DNA from: a bacterium
GTDB lineage: Bacteria > Campylobacterota > Campylobacteria > Campylobacterales > Sulfurimonadaceae
Assembly: GCA_018822665.1 (NCBI GenBank)
Contig: JAHJJX010000027.1
Coordinates: 62,001 to 126,000, forward strand
Direction of reading: 5' to 3'
Length of the DNA: 64,000 nucleotides
In this document: piece by piece, positions 35,853 to 44,498 of the stretch
Position numbering within the stretch: the stretch's first letter is position 1
Layout: each line of letters begins with the position of its first letter
Position numbers and translations under genes: made by a program
Notes under the pieces: model-generated
The model's database searches: none
Seen by the model: only the letters and a program-made list of their open reading frames with translations
What the model was told of the DNA's origin: nothing

Positions 35853-36205
35853 AAAACCCCATAAACGCAGACTTTTCAACCTCTTTTAAATTCTCTTCAA
35901 AAAAAGCAATCGGCAATAACTCGGCATTTTATTTCGTCATAGCTCTTTACGCCAATTCAAATATACATTTTAAAAAGTAACAAAAAGTAGCAATATCTCA
36001 ATTATTTCTTCGTTTTTATACAAAGCAAAATGTTTAATATTTCCACATGTCAAAAACAGAAGAAACACTCCTTTACGTAAAAACTCACTGTATTAAGAAA
36101 TAATTCCGAGCCGTGTTAAGTAACTTCTAAGGCTTTTTATTTTAAAATTCCGTCCGTTTTTAAAGGATAATATCTCATAAATCATCTGTCTTTTAAAAAA
36201 TATTT
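35853..36205. other. 353-base gap inside the duplicated tRNA pair
   Basis: AT-rich spacer between the second tRNA-fMet and second tRNA-Gln. I see no gene in it. It holds one one-mismatch dispersed word (36042-36051, GACATGTGGA on the minus strand). Confidence 0.6.
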
Positions 36206-36280
36206 TGGGGTGTCGCCAAGCGGTAAGGCCTCGGTTTTTGGTACCGATATTCGGGGGTTCGAATCCCTCCACCCCATCCA
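36206..36280 (+). tRNA. tRNA-Gln (TTG), copy 2
   Basis: Identical to the copy at 35688-35762, but separated from its tRNA-fMet partner by 353 bases instead of 17. Confidence 0.97.
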
Positions 36281-36327
36281 CTTCAACTTTCAATATACTT
36301 TAAAACTTCTTTACACAAGGCAACAAA

Positions 36328-36432
36328 ATGGAAAATGATTTATTAACAAACAGCATAAGCACTTTAGTTCTTTTAGTAATTTTTGCAGTGTTCTTTTTTG
36401 TACTTACCAGAAAAAAAGAGGAAAAAAAGTAA
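36328..36432 (+). CDS. 34-residue single-span membrane peptide
   Basis: Small open reading frame starting MENDLLTNSIS with a hydrophobic helix (LVLLVIFAVFFFVLT) and a basic-acidic tail RKKEEKK. AAGG lies about eight bases upstream of the ATG. The shape (short polar N-terminus, one helix, charged C-terminus) resembles small subunits of membrane complexes such as CcoQ, but I cannot assign it. It is alone between tRNA-Gln and the convergent thiamine-binding gene. Confidence 0.5.
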   Translation: MENDLLTNSISTLVLLVIFAVFFFVLTRKKEEKK

Positions 36433-36445
36433 AACGCTTTATATT

Positions 36446-36772
36446 TTAGTGATTTACTCCCCTTTTTAGAACTTTCTCCACAGATTCTATCTTCGTTTTC
36501 AGCCTATTTTTACAATTTTTTCTAATGTCAAATTTAAGTGAAGAATAAACTCTCTCACAATCTTCCAACTGTTCATAGGCTAATGCCACTATATCCAGTG
36601 CTTCGCGCATGCTAGAAGCTTCTATGACAGTTCCCATGGGCGTTAATTGGTATGCAACTCCCGACCTGTCAATCGCATCAACAATTTTACTTACTTGCTT
36701 GGATACAGAAGCGCCCTCTCTGCACTCGTCTGAAGTTGGAAACATAGAGAACTCTAATAATACACTTAACAT
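36446..36772 (-). CDS. MTH1187/YkoF-family thiamine-binding protein
   Basis: 108-residue protein of the ferredoxin-like MTH1187 family: LSVLLEFSMFPTSDECREGASVSKQVSKIV, then YQLTPMGTVIEASSMREALDIV. Members bind thiamine or related ligands in the cytoplasm as small oligomers, with no known catalysis. It is 19 bases behind sorB. thiE in this window is 22 kb away, so any link is only thematic. Confidence 0.8.
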   Translation of the reverse strand: MLSVLLEFSMFPTSDECREGASVSKQVSKIVDAIDRSGVAYQLTPMGTVIEASSMREALDIVALAYEQLEDCERVYSSLKFDIRKNCKNRLKTKIESVEKVLKRGVNH

Positions 36773-36791
36773 TCAATTTCCTTATCTAAAA

Positions 36792-37103
36792 CTATTTTAA
36801 CGCACCGTTACCGTAATGTTCAAAAAGATAGTTGGTTGTTATTTCTACATCTTCTTTTGAGATAGGTGCTTTAAAGTGCACTATCATTTTTACAACTTTT
36901 TTGTGCCAAAAATCTTTCGATTGAGGACCTTGGTTTATAATATATCCAAAAGAGTGGCACATTAAACAGTTTGCATTCACAGCATCAAAACCTTTACCCA
37001 TTTTAATCTCATAAGAGATATATGGAACTTCCACCGCTTCATTAACCTGAGCAAAAAGAGCAGATATACTTAATATGGTTAGTATTATTATTTTTTTCAT
37101 CAT
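36792..37103 (-). CDS. sorB: Sulfite dehydrogenase cytochrome c subunit
   Basis: Periplasmic monohaem cytochrome of 103 residues, signal peptide MMKKIIILTILSISALFA, with the haem site NCLMCHSFGYI and a likely axial Met in VVKMIVHF. It takes electrons from the molybdenum subunit SorA, encoded eight bases upstream, and passes them to the cytochrome pool. The pair corresponds to SorAB of Campylobacter (Cj0005-Cj0004 as I recall) and of Starkeya. Confidence 0.88.
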   Translation of the reverse strand: MMKKIIILTILSISALFAQVNEAVEVPYISYEIKMGKGFDAVNANCLMCHSFGYIINQGPQSKDFWHKKVVKMIVHFKAPISKEDVEITTNYLFEHYGNGALK

Positions 37104-37111
37104 TTAACCCT

Positions 37112-38308
37112 TTATACCACTTCTATAGTTACAACATCTATACCGTTGTATTTATATCCGCCATGATTCCACTTGATATCTTGCGCAAGCGGCTGCTCGG
37201 CACCAAGGCGATTTATTGCCTTTGCCATGATGCTCACTTTTCCATAAGCCGTAGGCTTAAAAGCAAATCTAAACGCTCTAAACGCATAGCGGCCGGCATC
37301 TTTATCGAGAATCGCTTCCTTCCACGTTTTTCCGCCGTCCGTAGAAATGACGACATCTTTAATACCGTGGCCATCATCAAAAGCAACACCGCGGACAACG
37401 ACATGAGAGTTATGATACACAACCGTATTGTTTGTTGGGTACCCTATAACAGACTTGACATTCATCGTTGTAATGGGCTTTGTTGTCTTAAACTTGTTTT
37501 CCGGAGTTTCACATTCACAATCATTATCAGGAATACGATACGCAACGTCCATAAAGAAAAGTGATTTGTACTCATTTGTAACAGTAATATTACTAAGCAT
37601 TTTTACCCAGCTATCAGAGTAATGGCCAGGAATTACAAGACGAACAGGATAACCGTTTAAGTATGGCAAATCCTCACCGTTCATCTCATAGGCTACGATA
37701 ACATGGTCATCAAGTTCATCAATTCTCATCTCACGAATAAAAGTTGGAGTTTCATAGTACGCGGCATTATCAAGTCCGTTAAATCCAATCCACACCGCAT
37801 CTTTTTTAAGTCCTGCGCGGTTTAAAATATCGCTGAGTCTTACACCTTTCCATTTAGCACAACCCATCGCGCCGCTGCCCCACTGAATACCGCCTGCAAC
37901 CGGATTAAAAGCAGAACGGCTGTTTCCGCCGCACTGAAGGACTGAAGTGACTTCCACTTGCTCAAAGGCAGTTTTAAGTTCATTGAGTGAAATATGCAGC
38001 TCTTTGTTTACCAAGCCGTTGATATTTATTTTATACGTATCGGGGTCTATATGCGTCGGTATCTCCGGCATGTGCCATCGAACAAAAAACTCATCGTTTG
38101 ATGTTATAGCTTTTGTAAAACTGTCTCTTGGTGTCTCAAGCAAAGGCGGTCTGTCAGAATACGTAATAAGTGGTCTTTTTTCCGGAAATGCTATCTTTGA
38201 AACTTTACGAGAATCTACAGGCTGTCCGGTTACACCTGCAGAAGCCGAACTACCAAGCGCAACGGCCGATGCTGCAAGTGATGCTTTTAAAAAATCTCTT
38301 CTTTGCAT
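37112..38308 (-). CDS. sorA: Sulfite dehydrogenase molybdenum subunit
   Basis: Molybdopterin enzyme of the sulfite oxidase family, 398 residues, that oxidises sulfite to sulfate in the periplasm. The Tat signal is MQRRDFLKASLAASAVALG, for export of the folded cofactor-loaded protein. The molybdenum-ligand cysteine lies in TSVLQCGGNSRS; the substrate and cofactor segments RWHMPEIPTHI, YPVRLVIPGHYS and KMLSNITV are present, followed by the C-terminal dimerisation domain (VVRGVAFDDGHGIKDVVIS). It forms an operon with sorB and supports respiration on sulfite. Confidence 0.92.
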   Translation of the reverse strand: MQRRDFLKASLAASAVALGSSASAGVTGQPVDSRKVSKIAFPEKRPLITYSDRPPLLETPRDSFTKAITSNDEFFVRWHMPEIPTHIDPDTYKININGLVNKELHISLNELKTAFEQVEVTSVLQCGGNSRSAFNPVAGGIQWGSGAMGCAKWKGVRLSDILNRAGLKKDAVWIGFNGLDNAAYYETPTFIREMRIDELDDHVIVAYEMNGEDLPYLNGYPVRLVIPGHYSDSWVKMLSNITVTNEYKSLFFMDVAYRIPDNDCECETPENKFKTTKPITTMNVKSVIGYPTNNTVVYHNSHVVVRGVAFDDGHGIKDVVISTDGGKTWKEAILDKDAGRYAFRAFRFAFKPTAYGKVSIMAKAINRLGAEQPLAQDIKWNHGGYKYNGIDVVTIEVV

Positions 38309-38365
38309 GATTTATACCTTATTATTTTTTTATGTGATTTTATCCTAATATGTTTTTCATACTAG

Positions 38366-38866
38366 TTAAGCCTCTATATACCGGGAAATTAAATTCTTGA
38401 TTTTCTTATAAACTTTTTCAAAATCCGCAGAATAAACTCTTGTCTGCGCTATCGAGGTTATAAAATTTGTATCTCTTTCCCATCGGGGAACCAAGTGCAT
38501 GTGAATGTGTTCTGCTATCCCTGCTCCGCCGGCTTTGCCCAAATTCATCCCGATATTCACGCCTTGCGCATTTAAACCCTCTTTTAAAAGGCGAACACCC
38601 TTTTGCGCTAGGGCACTCATGTGTAGCCAAACTTCACTCTGTAAATCTTCAAGCTTATCGGTGTGAAGATGCGGAATAATCATAAAATGCCCAGGAGTGT
38701 ACGGGTAGCGGTTCATAACGATAAAACAATGCTCATCTCTGTAAAGCACATGCAAGTTTTCATCTTCTTGCGCGTTGAGGCTGATGTGACAAAAAACACA
38801 ACCCTGTATTTTTTTATTTGTAATATACTCGTTTCGCCACGGTGCATATAAAATATCTTCCATCAT
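38366..38866 (-). CDS. HIT family protein
   Basis: 166-residue nucleotide hydrolase or transferase of the histidine-triad superfamily. The active-site motif is HIHMHLVPRW. A zinc pair CVFCHI lies near the N-terminus, and GHFMIIPHLHTDKL is the second family block. I start it at the ATG at 38866 with AAGGA ideally placed; a longer reading to 38920 has no ribosome binding site and would run back over the TRAP gene's 3' end. The substrate is probably a dinucleoside polyphosphate or AMP-linked compound. Confidence 0.88.
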   Translation of the reverse strand: MMEDILYAPWRNEYITNKKIQGCVFCHISLNAQEDENLHVLYRDEHCFIVMNRYPYTPGHFMIIPHLHTDKLEDLQSEVWLHMSALAQKGVRLLKEGLNAQGVNIGMNLGKAGGAGIAEHIHMHLVPRWERDTNFITSIAQTRVYSADFEKVYKKIKNLISRYIEA

Positions 38867-38873
38867 TTTTCCT

Positions 38874-40157
38874 TTATAAAAATGCAAAAACCAAGTCTGG
38901 AAAAAGTATAACCAAACCAAGTCCTAAAAGCTGTAAAAATATAAAAGGAATAACGCCTTTATATATTTCTATTGTTTTTATACTCTCCCCTGCGGCTCCC
39001 TTTAAGAAAAAAAGAGAAAGCCCAAAAGGAGGTGTTAAAAAAGAGGCTTGCAAGTTCAGGGCAATGAGTACCGCAAACCATACAGGGTCTATCCCAAATG
39101 TATGCATAATCGGTACTAAAATAGGAACAATGATAAAAGAGATTTCTATAAAGTCTATAAAAAAACCCAATATAAAGATACCGAGCATTGCTACGGCTAT
39201 AAAAACCCAGACATCTCCTATATCTTCACTGAAAAATTCCAGTATCAAGTCGCTTCCTCCAAGCTCATTAAAAACGAGGGAAAAAGCTGTTGCGCCGATA
39301 AGAATCATAAAAATCATACCGCTTAGTTTTACAGTCTCAAGAGAAGAGTAGCGTATCATTTCAAAGTTGAGCGAATTATTTAACAACGCAAGTAAAAGAG
39401 CCCCGATGACGCCAAAGGCGGCCGATTCTGTCGGCGACGCAATCCCAAGAAAGATACTTCCTAAAACGGACATCATTAAAAGCATAGGAGGAATAATGGA
39501 GACAATAATCTCTTTGAAACTCACCTCCTGTATATCTTTTGAAATGGGTGCCATTTGAGGAGAGAAATAGGAGCGGATTAAAATATAGGCCATATACAGA
39601 GCTACGAGAAGAAGTCCTGGCAAAACTGCACCCATAAAAAGTTCGCCGACACTCACGCTCATCACATCTCCGAGAATGATGAGTATGATGGAAGGAGGAA
39701 TAATCTGACCTAAAGTTCCGCTTGCCGCAACAGTTCCCGAAGCCAGCCCCTTGTCGTAGCCTGCTTGTAACATCAGGGGCAAGGCGATAACGCTCATCAT
39801 CACGACAGAAGCGGAGACTATGCCCGTCGAAGCGGCCAAAATTGCACCGACCAAAACAACGCTAAGAGCCAACCCGCCTCGGACACCGCGAAACAAAGCA
39901 CTCATTGACATTAAAAGTCTGTGTGCCATTTGTGATTTTTCCAAGACCAGACCCATTGCAATGAAAAGAGGAACTGCCATAAGCGTTGTATTGGACATAA
40001 TTCCATAAATTCTAAAAGGCAAAACGGAAAAAACCTCAAAACCGAGTTCAGGAATAAGAAAAGCAAAAGCGATGGAAACGGCTCCAAAAACAAAGGCCAC
40101 AGGAATTCCGACTAGAAGTAGCGCTAAAACCACAATGAACATAAACATTGCAATCAT
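38874..40157 (-). CDS. dctM: TRAP transporter large permease
   Basis: Twelve-helix membrane subunit (~427 residues) of a TRAP dicarboxylate-type transporter. The repeats and LTPPFGLSLFFLKG near the end are diagnostic for DctM. I choose the ATG at 40157, which overlaps the dctQ stop as ATGA; the GTG four codons upstream lies inside the dispersed word and has no ribosome binding site. No dctP binding protein is encoded nearby, so the substrate cannot be inferred. Confidence 0.9.
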   Translation of the reverse strand: MIAMFMFIVVLALLLVGIPVAFVFGAVSIAFAFLIPELGFEVFSVLPFRIYGIMSNTTLMAVPLFIAMGLVLEKSQMAHRLLMSMSALFRGVRGGLALSVVLVGAILAASTGIVSASVVMMSVIALPLMLQAGYDKGLASGTVAASGTLGQIIPPSIILIILGDVMSVSVGELFMGAVLPGLLLVALYMAYILIRSYFSPQMAPISKDIQEVSFKEIIVSIIPPMLLMMSVLGSIFLGIASPTESAAFGVIGALLLALLNNSLNFEMIRYSSLETVKLSGMIFMILIGATAFSLVFNELGGSDLILEFFSEDIGDVWVFIAVAMLGIFILGFFIDFIEISFIIVPILVPIMHTFGIDPVWFAVLIALNLQASFLTPPFGLSLFFLKGAAGESIKTIEIYKGVIPFIFLQLLGLGLVILFPDLVFAFL

Positions 40158-40633
40158 AAGGATTTCCACATGCCAAGATTTGTTTTAAAATCTCTCACGG
40201 CCTGAAGTGATAAAAAGACAAACGATAAAGGAAGAAGCGCCTTTACTAAGTAGCGATATTCTAATCCTCCCGGGTCAGATGAAGTCTCATTTTGTACAAA
40301 ACTCATGCTTACAAAATCAATTCCAAGATAAATGATTAAAAAGGAAAAAGGGAGGATGAAAAAGAGCGAAGAGATGAGATTGATGAATGCTTTTGTTTTA
40401 GGAGAATAATGCGCGTAAAAAATATCGACTCTCACATGCGCATCTTCTCTTAGAGTATAGGCAATACCAAAAAGAATAATCAAATCAAAAAGATGCCATT
40501 CCAACTCTTGAAGTGCAGTTGAGCCTTCGGAAAACAAATATCTTGCAGTTGCATCATACACAACCAAAAGAACCAAGACAGCGACGATACATGCTGTAAA
40601 ATAGCCTAAATATTTTATGGTTTTATCTAGCAT
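40154..40633 (-). CDS. dctQ: TRAP transporter small permease
   Basis: Four-helix subunit of 159 residues that pairs with DctM; EWHLFDLIILFGIAYTLREDAHVRVDIFY is the DctQ signature. The gene ends GMWKSL, with the exact dispersed word (40165-40174) in its last codons next to the dctM start. The two genes are inserted between the HIT gene and the murF block. Confidence 0.9.
   Translation of the reverse strand: MLDKTIKYLGYFTACIVAVLVLLVVYDATARYLFSEGSTALQELEWHLFDLIILFGIAYTLREDAHVRVDIFYAHYSPKTKAFINLISSLFFILPFSFLIIYLGIDFVSMSFVQNETSSDPGGLEYRYLVKALLPLSFVFLSLQAVRDFKTNLGMWKSL
40165..40174 (-). repeat. Dispersed word at the dctQ/dctM junction
   Basis: Exact copy on the coding strand, extended to GGCATGTGGAAA, read G-M-W-K. 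Confidence 0.9.
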
Positions 40634-40693
40634 TTTACATTTATCTCTTTTAGTTTTTGATTACATCTTTTTGAGAGAACATCTGTCACTCCT

Positions 40694-42139
40694 TTATATA
40701 AAATTCGGTGCATCATTTGCAAAGAGTATGATGTCTCCTGCCCTTGTTTGATTTGCCAGAACTTCTACCAAAGATGATTTGTCGGCTAACATAATTTTCG
40801 TTTTTACTTTTAGATTTTTATCAAAAAGCTCCGCATTTAGGGCTCCCGTTACGATTACAATGTCAAAAACAGAGTTTATAGCTTCGATAAGCTTTAAGTT
40901 TAATGCATCGCTGCTCTCAACCAAACCGGGCGTGACGATTACTTTTCTGCCCTCATGAAGGGAACAAAGTCTTACCCCCTCGAGCATTCCGTCTATATTG
41001 CCATTGTAACCGTCATCCAGAATTATTTTTCCGCCTGCTTTTATCAATTGAAGTCTATGTTCTACCGGCGTCAGCTCTTTTACGGCTTGAATGATTTCAT
41101 CATTTTGCATTGCGAAATTTTTAGCAATGCGAACTGCCACGGCTATATTCATAGTCTGAAATTCACCCAATATATTTGTATGCAAAGAAAGGGTTTCATC
41201 ACCCATTTGCAATTCAAAATCTATCCCTTCCAAAGTAGCGCTTACCTTGTGGCACTCATTTCCAAAAAAAGTAACTTTATTATGAGGTTCATCCGTAACG
41301 GATGTATGCACAAATGCACGTTCGAGTCTAGGCGACTGCATGATTTCCAATTTTGCAGCGATGATATTTTTGAGAGTTTTAAAGTACTCTATATGCGCCA
41401 TGCCCACTTTTGCGACTACTACAGTCTGGGGTTCTAAAAAAGTTGTGATTTCATAAATATCTCCACTCTCTCTCGCACCTGCTTCACAAATATAAATCTC
41501 TGTATCACTTGGCAGAGAATTATTGACATCGGCAATAATTCCGCCGATTGTATTGACACTTCTGGGTGTTGCATAGGTTTTATATTTTTTACTTAAAATC
41601 TGTGCAACAAAATTTTTGATGCTCGTCTTTCCATAGCTTCCCGTTATACAAATAATTTGCAGTTTTTTCATCTCGTCAAGTTTCTTTTTTGCCGATTTTT
41701 TAAAAGCATTAAACAAAAATTTCTCTATAAAAAAACTGCCTATATAGGCTATTGCCAAAGGCATAAACACACCATAAGTTCCACATGCCGACTTAAGGGT
41801 GCAAAGTACATCCTGAAATAAAACCAGAGAAACCAAAAGAATTAAAAATCTTTTCACCCTCCATGTCAAAACCAGTTTTTTATCTAATTTTTTATGCCAG
41901 ACAATCAAGGAGGGAACAATCGCAAAATAGAAAAAAATTATAAAAAATTGTCCTGTCGTATAATACGCAATGAAGGGTATAAAAAAATATAAAAGATGCC
42001 ATTGCGGCTTGTGATGTTTTAGAATCACACGTGAGAGTTTATAGTCATACCATTGTAAATTCGTTATCAGGTACCAACCCAAAACAGTTACAAAAAGTAC
42101 ATTGGTAACAAAAGCAGCCAAAACTTCATAATTTTCCAT
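40694..42139 (-). CDS. murF: UDP-N-acetylmuramoyl-tripeptide--D-alanyl-D-alanine ligase (membrane-anchored MurF)
   Basis: 481-residue Mur ligase that adds D-Ala-D-Ala to the peptidoglycan precursor. The ATP loop is CITGSYGKTSIKNFV, followed by PRSVNTIGGIIADVN and the DDGYNGN motif. Unlike most MurF, it begins with about 160 residues containing five hydrophobic helices, a feature I associate with Campylobacterota MurF. It lies two bases behind the hydrolase gene and in one run with ddl. The exact word at 41780-41789 encodes S-A-C-G-T. Confidence 0.9.
   Translation of the reverse strand: MENYEVLAAFVTNVLFVTVLGWYLITNLQWYDYKLSRVILKHHKPQWHLLYFFIPFIAYYTTGQFFIIFFYFAIVPSLIVWHKKLDKKLVLTWRVKRFLILLVSLVLFQDVLCTLKSACGTYGVFMPLAIAYIGSFFIEKFLFNAFKKSAKKKLDEMKKLQIICITGSYGKTSIKNFVAQILSKKYKTYATPRSVNTIGGIIADVNNSLPSDTEIYICEAGARESGDIYEITTFLEPQTVVVAKVGMAHIEYFKTLKNIIAAKLEIMQSPRLERAFVHTSVTDEPHNKVTFFGNECHKVSATLEGIDFELQMGDETLSLHTNILGEFQTMNIAVAVRIAKNFAMQNDEIIQAVKELTPVEHRLQLIKAGGKIILDDGYNGNIDGMLEGVRLCSLHEGRKVIVTPGLVESSDALNLKLIEAINSVFDIVIVTGALNAELFDKNLKVKTKIMLADKSSLVEVLANQTRAGDIILFANDAPNFI
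41780..41789 (-). repeat. Dispersed word in murF
   Basis: Exact copy on the coding strand, extended GGCATGTGGAA, read A-C-G. Confidence 0.9.
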
Positions 42140-42140
42140 A

Positions 42141-42875
42141 CTAATGCTCCAAAGTCTTTAAAAATGTTGCTTCAATCTTTTTAGAAATATCTTCAGCATT
42201 GTTTATAAAAAAGTAGTGGTCACCCTCATAAACTTCTAAAACACAATCCGCTATCAGCTCTTTTATTTTCTTTGCCGAACTCAGCGGAGTGGCTGTATCT
42301 TCTTTTCCCCAGCAAAGAAGTGCTTTTCCCTCATAATCCGAAAACTGTTTGGAAAAATCTTCATTTACGACATTTTTAAAAGTTTGATACATAGGTTCGC
42401 TCAAAGTTTTTGCATCCTCTGCAATAAAAAGTTTTCTCAGTTTGGCAAGTCCAAAAATTTTAAACATTTTAAAAAGGGCTATTTTCATTAAAACTTTTAA
42501 AGATTTTTGTACATAAATTCCTGCGCTTGCCACTAAAACCAATACTTTTGGTTCAAGAATCAGTGCGACTTTACCGCCAAAGGAATGTCCAAGGATGATA
42601 TCTTTGGATGCGTTTAAATGCACCATAAGAAGCTCAACTATTCTTGCATAATCTTTCGTTTTAAGGGTTAGATTACATGTGCTATTTCCAAAACCCGGCA
42701 AATCTATATATATATGACGAAAATTATCCATATAAGGTGAAAAAGCATTTTTCATCAAGCTTTTATTACTGCCCCAACCATGCAATATTATTAAATCCAC
42801 CTTGGCATGTGGATTTAATATTTCATAACTTATCTCTAAAGTATGCTGATTGTATTGGATAGACTTTATCGCCAT
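42141..42875 (-). CDS. Alpha/beta hydrolase
   Basis: 244-residue cytoplasmic hydrolase. LHGWGSNKSLMK forms the oxyanion loop, GHSFGGKVAL holds the nucleophile serine, and the catalytic His is in GDHYFF. It sits between ddl and murF with one-base and two-base junctions, as in related Campylobacterota genomes, so a cell-wall link is possible, but the substrate is unknown. The exact word at 42804-42813 encodes N-P-H-A. Confidence 0.85.
   Translation of the reverse strand: MAIKSIQYNQHTLEISYEILNPHAKVDLIILHGWGSNKSLMKNAFSPYMDNFRHIYIDLPGFGNSTCNLTLKTKDYARIVELLMVHLNASKDIILGHSFGGKVALILEPKVLVLVASAGIYVQKSLKVLMKIALFKMFKIFGLAKLRKLFIAEDAKTLSEPMYQTFKNVVNEDFSKQFSDYEGKALLCWGKEDTATPLSSAKKIKELIADCVLEVYEGDHYFFINNAEDISKKIEATFLKTLEH
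42804..42813 (+). repeat. Dispersed word in hydrolase gene
   Basis: Exact copy on the plus strand; the coding strand reads N-P-H-A-K. Confidence 0.9.
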
Positions 42876-43912
42876 TATTTACCTTTTGCTTTTGAAATTA
42901 AATGAATATAATCGTAAGACACTTTTGCCCTTTTGGCATGTGGAAGTGAATTGGCTAATAATTCTATGGAAGCCTCAAAGTCTTCAAAGAGGTAATTTGC
43001 CATGGAACCGGGGATAGGATTTATCTCATTTAAGTACACTTCACCCTCTATAACAAAAAAGTCACATCGAATCAGTGCTCCCTCAAACATCCCTTTATAA
43101 GCTTTTTCAAAATTTGCTTTGAGTTTTGAAACAAGTTTGTCAGTCAAATCTGCTTTTGAAACTTTTTCACTTCTTGAAAAATCCATATATTTTTTCTCAA
43201 AATTCAAAAATTCCTCTTTTTGCGGCTCTTCGACAATGGAAAAATACATCTTGCCATTGGCCATAAATCCGGCGAGATTATATTCTTTGACACCCTGCAT
43301 AAAAGGTTCTACTATGACGGTCGTATCAAATTCAAAAGCGGTATCAAGCGCATAATCGAGTTCGCTTTCATCTTTAACTATGCTCACACCTATAGAACTT
43401 CCAAGACGCGCCGGTTTAATAATAACAGGATATGACAAAGCGATATCTTTATGTTCATTCGATTTAACAACTTCGTATTTTAGACTTTTAATATCTTTTG
43501 CTTCACACAACCATTTTGTATATCGTTTATCATAAGAAAATATGCAGGCATCTACTCTTGGACCGATATATTTGATAGAAAAAAAGTCTAAAAGTGCCGC
43601 AAGCGTTCCGTCTTCTCCATCCGCTCCGTGAATAAGATTGAGAATCGTGCATTTGTGTTCTATTGTCGAGAGCAAACTCTTTTGAATAAAAGCACCATGC
43701 CCTATACTCAATTTAGGCATTTTTTTATATTCACCCTTTGAAAATGTCTTCGCTTTCATTTTTGATGGTTCTATTAAATAAAAGGAATGGTCCTGATCGC
43801 AAAATATAAAACTTAAATCAATTGCACTGAGCTTTGCTTTTACGGTTATAGCGCTTACAATGCTTATCTCATGCTCAAAACTGGCACCACCGAACAAAAT
43901 TGTTAATTTCAA
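42875..43912 (-). CDS. ddl: D-alanine--D-alanine ligase
   Basis: ATP-grasp enzyme of 345 residues making the D-Ala-D-Ala dipeptide used by MurF. Visible motifs are GGASFEHEISIVSA, HGADGEDGTLAALLD, KPARLGSSIGVSIV (the ATP-grasp omega loop) and CDFFVIEGEVYLNEINPIPGSM (metal ligands and dipeptide-binding loop). It overlaps the hydrolase gene by one base. The exact word at 42935-42944 lies near the 3' end and encodes S-L-P-H-A. Confidence 0.95.
   Translation of the reverse strand: MKLTILFGGASFEHEISIVSAITVKAKLSAIDLSFIFCDQDHSFYLIEPSKMKAKTFSKGEYKKMPKLSIGHGAFIQKSLLSTIEHKCTILNLIHGADGEDGTLAALLDFFSIKYIGPRVDACIFSYDKRYTKWLCEAKDIKSLKYEVVKSNEHKDIALSYPVIIKPARLGSSIGVSIVKDESELDYALDTAFEFDTTVIVEPFMQGVKEYNLAGFMANGKMYFSIVEEPQKEEFLNFEKKYMDFSRSEKVSKADLTDKLVSKLKANFEKAYKGMFEGALIRCDFFVIEGEVYLNEINPIPGSMANYLFEDFEASIELLANSLPHAKRAKVSYDYIHLISKAKGK
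42935..42944 (+). repeat. Dispersed word in ddl
   Basis: Exact copy on the plus strand, extended GGCATGTGGAA; the coding strand reads P-H-A-K. Confidence 0.9.
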
Positions 43913-43921
43913 ATTTTTTCC

Positions 43922-44485
43922 TTATAGAGTTTGTAATAATTTCAAAGCTTCTTTTACAAGAGAAGCCGTATCGTCGCTTTTACATGTTCCAAGAGCTTTT
44001 ATTATTTTGTCTTTTTTAAATCCCAAAGATTCCAAGGCTTCACAGGCTTCACTGAAAGCTCTGTTTTGAGGCGTAGCCACAGAAATCAATTCCATATCAA
44101 AACCATTTAATTCAACTAAAATACGTCCCGCATTTTTGGGTCCGATTCCCGGAACTTTTTTTACGCCGTTTATATCTTTATTGTTGATAACTGCTGCAAA
44201 TTGCGATGGAGTATAGGTTGAACAAATCGCCATCGCGACTTTGGGTCCAACTCCATTTATTTTCACAAGCCGCTCAAAAAGCTTCTTTTCACTTACATCC
44301 AAAAATCCATATAAAAGCTGTGCATCTTCTCTTATGATATGTGAAGTAAAAAGTTTTACTTCATTATTTGAAAGAGCCGAAAATGTTTGGAGTGAAATAA
44401 ATACCTCATACACTACACCGCTTACTTCAACATGGACAAATGCCGGCTCTTTATATTCTATCTTTCCTTTTAATCCTACTATCAT
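43922..44485 (-). CDS. ruvA: Holliday junction branch migration protein RuvA
   Basis: 187-residue junction-binding subunit of RuvAB. The N-terminal OB fold (MIVGLKGKIEYKEPAFVHVEV) is followed by two helix-hairpin-helix motifs, VKINGVGPKVAMAIC and VPGIGPKNAGRILVEL, and the C-terminal RuvB-contact domain (EACEALESLGFKKDKIIKAL). ruvB is not in the window. It is in the ddl-murF run, nine bases upstream of ddl. Confidence 0.95.
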   Translation of the reverse strand: MIVGLKGKIEYKEPAFVHVEVSGVVYEVFISLQTFSALSNNEVKLFTSHIIREDAQLLYGFLDVSEKKLFERLVKINGVGPKVAMAICSTYTPSQFAAVINNKDINGVKKVPGIGPKNAGRILVELNGFDMELISVATPQNRAFSEACEALESLGFKKDKIIKALGTCKSDDTASLVKEALKLLQTL

Positions 44486-44498
44486 ATTAATTCAACTT

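Noticed and set aside
36093-36293. Open frame with the string GFEPPNIGTKNRGLTAWRHP
   Set aside because: It is the antisense reading of tRNA-Gln copy 2. This is a well-known false protein in databases.
38867-38920. N-terminal extension of the HIT protein
   Set aside because: No ribosome binding site, and it runs over the dctM 3' end; AAGGA sits correctly before 38866.
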